The notes under the pieces: generated by a model | The model's input: the letters and a program-made list of their open reading frames with translations, nothing else | Database searches by the model: none | What the model was told of the DNA's origin: nothing | Shown here: positions 25,060-29,793 of the stretch, piece after piece | How positions within the stretch are numbered: the first letter of the stretch is position 1 | How the letters are laid out: each line of letters begins with the position of its first letter | From: UBA11710 sp049287025 | GTDB lineage: Bacteria; Patescibacteriota; Patescibacteriia; Magasanikbacterales; UBA922 | DNA: 29,793 nt | Direction of reading: 5' to 3' | NCBI GenBank assembly: GCA_049287025.1 | Contig: JBAQFA010000065.1 | Span: 1-29,793, forward strand | Position numbers and translations under genes: made by a program

Positions 25060-27126
25060 TTAATTATTCTCTCCTTTCTTGTGACCTAAAAATAACCAAT
25101 TGCCTTTTTCTTTAAACCATGGCACTACAAAACGCATCATAGTTCTGGTAGCGGTAATGGCTGTAAACATACTTACCAAAACACCAATCATCAAAGTAAC
25201 AGCAAAACCTTGCACAAAACTAGTACCAAAAATTATTAATACTACACAACTTAACAAAGTAGATAAATTGGAATCACGAATTGATGGCCAAGCTCGAAGA
25301 AAACCTTCTTCGGTAGATGCTTTTAAACTCTTACCATTACGTAATTCTTCTTTCATCCGTTCAAAAATAAGAACATTTGCATCTACGGCCATACCAATTG
25401 ACATCACTACACCAGCAATTCCAGACAAAGTTAGAGTAACACCAATTAATTTTGATATAGCGAGTGTTAGAGTGGCATATAAAGCCAGAGCAATCACCGC
25501 CAAAAGACCAGGCAAACGATAATAAATAATCATGAAAATCATGACAATCATAATACCAATCAAACCAGCTTTCAAACTTTTGGCTAGAGATTCAGCGCCT
25601 AGGGTTGCTCCTACAGTTTGTTGAGAAACCAATTCTACTGGCACAGGCAGAGCCCCGGCATTAAGACGTTGGGATAATACTTTTGCTTCGGCCAAATCAA
25701 ATGATCCAGAAATAACCGCGCGACCATCACGAATCGGTTCATTAACATTTGGGACAGAAATTGGCTGACCATCAAGGAAAATTGCGACTGGCTGACCAAC
25801 ATTTCTCTCAGTAATCTGAGCAAATAATTCTTTACCTTCGCTATCAAATTGCAAAGACACTTGGACAGCGCCAGTTTGAGGATCAGTAACAACTTCTGAA
25901 CGATCCAATTGTTTACCAGACAAACCTGTGTCTTTCCACTGGTCTTGTGGTGGTATAATATCAGCTTCAGTCTTGGTTCGAACTAAAATTCGAGAAATTT
26001 CATATTCTTTGGTTGTATCTTCGCCAGTTTTATAAATCACATGAAAACCAAAAGCAGTTTCTACTGGTCCAACAATTTGTCCAACCTGAGCATTAAAAAC
26101 TGCGTCTTCAAATTCTTTTATCATCATGTCTTTGGTAAATGATCCTAGATCACCACCTTTATCTTTTGAACCCGGATCAGAGGAATATTGTTTGGCCAAA
26201 TCAGCAAAATTATTGGCATTAGCTTGATTATAAATTTCTTGTGCTTTAGTCTTAGCTTCTTCTTTATTATAAATAGGAGCATCACAATTTTGCGCACCCA
26301 AATAACAAATCAAAATATGACTAGCCTTAACTTCTTTTTCTCCTTCTTTTTCTCCACCCCGTTTCACAATATTATAACCTTCAGCTGATTTTACTAATTG
26401 TGGTGAAATATCGCCGGTATAACCACTAGCAACCCAGTCATACAATTCTGGATAAGGAGAATTCTTACCCACAAAATTCATATAACCGCCATTGTTTTTG
26501 CTTAGAGTGTCTTCACTGTATTCAGCTACGACTCCAGCAAAATCAGTCCCTTGTTTTACTTTTTTTAACGCTTCTTCGGCTTTTTTCTTAGCTTCAAGAT
26601 TAAAAGTATCTAAATCTTTTTTCTCTTCGGCAGTTAATTGTCTAGCTGGTTCAGTATTTTGTTCTTTAAATTCCAAAATTGGCGTACCACCAATCATCTT
26701 TATGGCTTCTTTTACATCAGCTATGCCTGGTAATTCTACAATAATACGATAATCAGCCCCAACTTTATTAGTTTGCACAATTGGTTCACTAACACCAAAA
26801 CCATTCACTCGCCTTTCAATTACATCTCTCACACCCTCTACAGCAGTTCCTCTTTCACTATCAGCAATATTACTGACATCAGCTTGGTAAACCAAATGAG
26901 CTCCACCTTGCAAATCCAAACCCAAATTAAAACCTTTTTCTGGCATTAGAGGTAGGCCGAGATGAATAGTATCATTGACTTTATTTATTACTTTATTGAG
27001 ATAAACTGGCGCATCAAAAGAACCAGCTAATAATAATAAAGCAAACAAGCCTACAATCCCCCAACGAATTTTTGATCGAACGTTTACTTTAGTTTTGTGT
27101 TGTACTGCCATAATTTTCACGTTCAT
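25060..27126 (-). CDS. secD: SecD with an inserted parvulin-type isomerase domain
   Basis: SecD is the large partner of SecF in driving late steps of protein export. This copy has 688 residues. The normal SecD parts are a first helix (about 21-37), the P1 start LGLDLQGGAHLVY (68-80), RRVNGFGVSEPIV, the second P1 half from about 400 (VSLQFDSEGKELFAQIT, SGSFDLAEAKVLSQRLNAGALPVP), and five helices with SIGMAVDANVLIFERMKEE (576-594). Between about 165 and 385 lies extra sequence. Residues 266-368 form a complete parvulin domain (VKASHILI, FADLAKQYSSDPGSKDKGGDLG, FEDAVFNAQVGQIVGPVET, GFHVI). Residues about 180-258 look like the second half of another parvulin. It therefore probably helps exported proteins fold as they emerge. 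An internal ATG at 27111 is a possible start. It has a strong promoter and is coupled to secF. Confidence 0.93.
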   Translation of the reverse strand: MNVKIMAVQHKTKVNVRSKIRWGIVGLFALLLLAGSFDAPVYLNKVINKVNDTIHLGLPLMPEKGFNLGLDLQGGAHLVYQADVSNIADSERGTAVEGVRDVIERRVNGFGVSEPIVQTNKVGADYRIIVELPGIADVKEAIKMIGGTPILEFKEQNTEPARQLTAEEKKDLDTFNLEAKKKAEEALKKVKQGTDFAGVVAEYSEDTLSKNNGGYMNFVGKNSPYPELYDWVASGYTGDISPQLVKSAEGYNIVKRGGEKEGEKEVKASHILICYLGAQNCDAPIYNKEEAKTKAQEIYNQANANNFADLAKQYSSDPGSKDKGGDLGSFTKDMMIKEFEDAVFNAQVGQIVGPVETAFGFHVIYKTGEDTTKEYEISRILVRTKTEADIIPPQDQWKDTGLSGKQLDRSEVVTDPQTGAVQVSLQFDSEGKELFAQITERNVGQPVAIFLDGQPISVPNVNEPIRDGRAVISGSFDLAEAKVLSQRLNAGALPVPVELVSQQTVGATLGAESLAKSLKAGLIGIMIVMIFMIIYYRLPGLLAVIALALYATLTLAISKLIGVTLTLSGIAGVVMSIGMAVDANVLIFERMKEELRNGKSLKASTEEGFLRAWPSIRDSNLSTLLSCVVLIIFGTSFVQGFAVTLMIGVLVSMFTAITATRTMMRFVVPWFKEKGNWLFLGHKKGENN
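25071..25077 (-). promoter_or_regulatory. Shine-Dalgarno site of secF
   Basis: AAAGGAG on the minus strand lies 12 bases before the secF ATG, within the last codons of secD. It is the only clear ribosome binding motif I found ahead of the genes here. Confidence 0.65.
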
Positions 27127-27228
27127 TCCTACTACGGAATTGTTTAATTAAAACTATTATGAAAAAAATTAAAAAAATCCTTCTGTTGCATTTTATAGTG
27201 TCAACTTGGGATGATTTTCATGAACCTT

Positions 27229-27257
27229 ATTCTACCTCATAACAAAATAACCGTCAA
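27229..27257 (-). promoter_or_regulatory. Sigma-70 promoter of secD-secF
   Basis: On the minus strand, TTGACG (27257-27252) is followed after 17 bases by TAGAAT (27234-27229). The transcript would start near 27222, about 95 bases before the ATG at 27126. Confidence 0.65.
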
Positions 27258-27329
27258 GGTGCTTTTGCACAGGGTAATAAACCAGTAGAGACGTGCCATC
27301 CGACCTTATATTACCAACTCACCCCCTTA

Positions 27330-27354
27330 CCCCCTCTCTTAAAAAGAGAGGGGG
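27330..27354. repeat. Left hairpin of the DUF559 cassette
   Basis: CCCCCTCTCTT (27330-27340) pairs perfectly with AAGAGAGGGGG (27344-27354) around three A. It sits directly before the TATAAT box of the DUF559 gene. Confidence 0.8.
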
Positions 27355-27382
27355 ATGTGTTATAATATATGTAGTTGAAAAT

Positions 27383-27754
27383 ATGACTACACGATTAGAA
27401 ATAAAAAATATCCGCCGACAATTAAGACAAAATCAGACCAAAGCTGAGACAATTTTATGGTTAAAACTTAAAAATCGTCAACTTGATAACAAAAAATTTC
27501 AAAGACAATACTCTATTATCTTAAATGTAAGTGATAAAATATATTTTTATATTGCCGATTTTTATTGTCATGAATTCAAATTAATTATAGAAGTTGATGG
27601 TGGCATTCACCTTAAACCAAAACAAAAAGAACATGACCAGTTTAGAACCGACAGGCTAAACGAACTAGGTATAAAAATTATTAGATTTACTAATGAAGAA
27701 GTAATAAATAATATTGAAAAAGTTTTATCTGAAATTAAAAAACATTTTAAATAA
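27383..27754 (+). CDS. DUF559 domain protein, PD-(D/E)xK-type nuclease-like
   Basis: DUF559 proteins belong to the broad restriction-endonuclease-like superfamily related to Vsr, and are predicted to cut DNA. The product from the ATG at 27383 has 123 residues. It shows the family order: a basic helical start (RRQLRQNQTKAETILWLKL), KFQRQYSI, the core IADFYCHEFKLIIEVDGGIH (Asp59, Glu70, Asp72, His77), an Asp/Arg helix (QFRTDRLNELG), and the closing strand IKIIRFTNEEV. The frame could extend to a GTG at 27293, but that part runs through the left hairpin and is not protein-like. The TATAAT at 27361-27366 would start a transcript about 10 bases before the ATG. It lies opposite to secA and secD and forms the whole content of the repeat-bounded cassette. 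Confidence 0.85.
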   Translation: MTTRLEIKNIRRQLRQNQTKAETILWLKLKNRQLDNKKFQRQYSIILNVSDKIYFYIADFYCHEFKLIIEVDGGIHLKPKQKEHDQFRTDRLNELGIKIIRFTNEEVINNIEKVLSEIKKHFK

Positions 27755-27756
27755 AG

Positions 27757-27779
27757 CCCCTCTCTTTTTAAGAGAGGGG
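27757..27779. repeat. Right hairpin of the DUF559 cassette
   Basis: CCCCTCTCTT (27757-27766) pairs perfectly with AAGAGAGGGG (27770-27779) around three T, starting two bases after the DUF559 stop codon. On the minus strand it is followed by a T-rich stretch and could also end the secA transcript. Confidence 0.8.
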
Positions 27780-27824
27780 TTGGGGTGAGTTGTTTATAGA
27801 AGAATATAAATTGGGGTGAGTTGT
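27780..27824 (+). repeat. Direct repeat at the right end of the DUF559 cassette
   Basis: TTGGGGTGAGTTGT occurs at 27780-27793 and again, without change, at 27811-27824. The reverse complement of its core is the left end of the cassette. The second copy may be the trace of an earlier insertion or imprecise excision. Confidence 0.75.
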
Positions 27825-27850
27825 AAATTATAAATAAAAACTACGACAAA

Positions 27851-29793
27851 TTATTTTCCATGGCATCGTTTGAATTTTAAACCCGAACCACAATGACAAG
27901 GATCATTTCTCCCAATCTTATCCCCGGCTTCATTTTTTGGTTTACTTGATGCTCTACCAGATTCATTGACTGATTTTTGCGCACCAGTCAAAACCAATTT
28001 GTCATTGGCCATAACAGACGGGGCCAATTGCAACCCAACGCCAACTTTATAAAATGCATATACCACTTCCTTTTGAATGTCAGACAACAGGGTATTAAAC
28101 ATGCTATAAGTTTCTTTTTTGTATTCCACCAGTGGATCACGTTGAGCATAACCGCGCAAACCAATACCCGTACGAAGATAATCAACTGCTACCAAATGAT
28201 CTACCCAAAAAGTATCAATGGAACGCAATAAAATGTTTTTTTCCACTTCACGCATCATCTTATTACCCTCTTCTGGATTTGGTGCTATGGACAAAACATG
28301 AGCTTCAATTTTTTCATATTCTTTATTAGCCTTTTCTAATAAAAATTTCATTAATTCATCGCGCACTTCAACATCATCCATTTTGGTTCCATGAGTTTGA
28401 TTGAAAGTCAAGATTTTTTCTTTTTCCTCTGGGCTTAGAGAAAAAATTGTTCTAACGGTTTCACACACTTCATTCATGTTCCACTCTTGTTTATCCTCTG
28501 TATTGGTATGAAAAGACACCACAAATTCTATTTCTTGTTCAATCAAATCCAAAATCATTTCTTTCAAAGATTGATATTTTTCATCAAACGAAGATCCGAT
28601 CACTTCCCCATCTTCGGTTTGTCTTACTTTGGCACGTAAAAAATCATCAGATATTTCTTGACCCGATGCCTTGGCGCCCAAAAATAAAATCTGACGACGT
28701 TTTTTATAAATCACTTCTCTGTGCTTGTTCAAAACATCATCATATTCTAATAAATGTTTACGCACGTCAAAATGATAACCTTCTACTTTTTTCTGCGCGC
28801 CTTCCAGCATCTTGGTAATCATCTTTTGTTCAATCGGCATATCTTCTGGCACTTTCAAAGTGGTCATAACATTTTTGAGTCTATCACCGGCAAAAATCCG
28901 CATCAGTTCATCCTCAGTAGACACAAAAAATTGGGTTTCACCTGGGTCCCCCTGACGCGCACTCCGGCCACGCAATTGGTTATCAATTCTTCTTGATTCA
29001 TGACGCTCCGTACCAAGAACAAACAAACCACCAGCTTGTTTAACTTTTTCCTCAGCGCCAATTTCCGCTGGGACTCCACCAAGTTTTATATCCACACCAC
29101 GACCAGCCATATTGGTGGCCAAAGTGACTGCTCCCGGTCGGCCAGCCTGAGCAATAATTTCTCCTTCTCGTTCATGATTCTTAGCATTCAAAATTTCATG
29201 GGCAATTCCATTTAGATTTAAATATTCAGACAACTGTTCATTTTTTTCTACCGAAATTGTACCGACCAAGACTGGTTGTTCTTTGGCTCGACACTCTTTT
29301 ATTTTTTCCAAAATCGCTTTATTTTTACCTTTTTCATTTTTATAAATTCTATCAGAATTATCTACTCTAGCATCTGGTCGATTGGTAGGAATAATTACAA
29401 CTTCCAAATTATAAATCTTGCTAAACTCTTCTGATTCAGTAGAAGCAGTACCTGTCATACCACACAATTTATCATACATGCGGAACAAATTTTGAAAAGT
29501 GACAGTCGCCAAAGTTTGACTCTCGCGTTGAATCTTAACATTTTCTTTGGCTTCTAAAGCTTGATGCAAACCCTCGGAAAATCTTCGACCCGGCATCTTG
29601 CGTCCAGTAAATTCATCAATAATAACCACTTCATTATTTTCTACGATATAATCTTTGTCGCGTTTAAATAATACTTCGGCTTTTAGAGCTTGCTCTATGT
29701 GATGAACCAATCTAATACCACCCTCAGCATAAATATTTTCTACCCCAAGCATTTTTTCAAATTTGGCAATTCCCTCTTCTGTCAGAGTAGCAC
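27851..29793 (-). CDS. secA: Preprotein translocase ATPase SecA, 5' end beyond the window
   Basis: SecA is the motor that pushes preproteins through SecYEG. About 646 C-terminal residues are visible, and the frame is open to the window edge, so the first part of the nucleotide-binding domain lies outside. Visible parts are the end of the preprotein-binding region (TLTEEGIAKFEKMLGVENIY), the linker VVIIDEFTGRKMPGRRFSEG, KLCGMTGTASTESEEF, the second motor domain with NMAGRGVDIKLGG and GTERHESRRIDNQLRGRSARQGD, the scaffold and wing helices, and the C-terminal SEC-C zinc motif CHCGSGLKFKRCH. That motif contacts SecB or ribosomes in other bacteria. The protein ends 97 bases from the DUF559 gene. 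It is on the same strand as secD-secF, with the cassette lying between them. Confidence 0.96.
   Translation of the reverse strand, partial: ATLTEEGIAKFEKMLGVENIYAEGGIRLVHHIEQALKAEVLFKRDKDYIVENNEVVIIDEFTGRKMPGRRFSEGLHQALEAKENVKIQRESQTLATVTFQNLFRMYDKLCGMTGTASTESEEFSKIYNLEVVIIPTNRPDARVDNSDRIYKNEKGKNKAILEKIKECRAKEQPVLVGTISVEKNEQLSEYLNLNGIAHEILNAKNHEREGEIIAQAGRPGAVTLATNMAGRGVDIKLGGVPAEIGAEEKVKQAGGLFVLGTERHESRRIDNQLRGRSARQGDPGETQFFVSTEDELMRIFAGDRLKNVMTTLKVPEDMPIEQKMITKMLEGAQKKVEGYHFDVRKHLLEYDDVLNKHREVIYKKRRQILFLGAKASGQEISDDFLRAKVRQTEDGEVIGSSFDEKYQSLKEMILDLIEQEIEFVVSFHTNTEDKQEWNMNEVCETVRTIFSLSPEEKEKILTFNQTHGTKMDDVEVRDELMKFLLEKANKEYEKIEAHVLSIAPNPEEGNKMMREVEKNILLRSIDTFWVDHLVAVDYLRTGIGLRGYAQRDPLVEYKKETYSMFNTLLSDIQKEVVYAFYKVGVGLQLAPSVMANDKLVLTGAQKSVNESGRASSKPKNEAGDKIGRNDPCHCGSGLKFKRCHGK

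Larger units (their letters stand above)
27316..27791 (+). mobile_element. DUF559 cassette bounded by hairpin inverted repeats
   Basis: The unit starts with AACTCACCCC (27316-27325) followed by a perfect 11-base hairpin (27330-27354). It ends with a matching 10-base hairpin (27757-27779) followed by GGGGTGAGTT (27782-27791), so the two ends are inverted copies of each other apart from the short link between the two motifs. Between them lies only the DUF559 gene with a TATAAT box (27361-27366). The ends are much richer in G/C than the surroundings. A second copy of the outer motif follows at 27811-27824. No target-site duplication is visible. It looks like a small selfish or homing-like element inserted between secA and secD. 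Confidence 0.6.

Noticed and set aside
27293..27382. N-terminal extension of the DUF559 protein from a GTG codon
   Set aside because: It would translate the left hairpin of the cassette. The ATG at 27383 begins the recognisable domain and lies just after the -10 box.

Overview
The window looks like a piece of a Candidate Phyla Radiation (Patescibacteria) chromosome, most likely Parcubacteria-like. This is inferred from the A/T-rich sequence, start codons that mostly lack a Shine-Dalgarno motif, a lysine-rich tail on RpoD, a SecD with a built-in parvulin domain, a DUF8128-like membrane protein and very large surface proteins. Genes end in TAA, TAG and, in one case, TGA, so the standard bacterial code fits and the TGA-recoding CPR lineages are unlikely. 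No rRNA, tRNA or CRISPR array was seen.

Layout. Bases 1-800 hold a strongly palindromic segment, one small orphan gene with a consensus promoter and an inverted repeat around it, and terminators. Bases 796-3734 hold redox and metabolic genes: a thioredoxin-DsbD/CcdA-like membrane fusion, a transaldolase, and a divergently transcribed Mn-type superoxide dismutase. Bases 3837-18026 are a minus-strand block of exported proteins: a 2600-residue RHS/YD-repeat protein with a C-terminal domain resembling bacterial toxin 44, a small membrane protein 5 bases after it (candidate immunity protein), a HAF-repeat protein and a triple-LamG protein. Bases 18296-22119 hold a small acidic protein and the dnaG-rpoD pair. 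Bases 22264-29793 hold a DUF8128-like protein, a 57-residue membrane protein, secF, secD and the C-terminal two thirds of secA. A DUF559 nuclease gene framed by inverted repeats sits between secD and secA.

How the parts may fit together (inference). The Sec genes provide export, SecD seems to carry its own foldase, and the thioredoxin-DsbD fusion could supply disulfide exchange outside the membrane. The RHS, HAF and LamG proteins are likely clients of that route and could act in contact with host or competitor cells. Several promoters are close to TTGACN-17-TATAAT and start transcription about 25-50 bases before the ATG.

The points most worth following up are the RHS toxin/immunity pair with a terminator-like hairpin just before its start codon, the DUF559 cassette with hairpin ends, the SecD-parvulin fusion, and an in-frame palindromic insertion in the dnaG linker.
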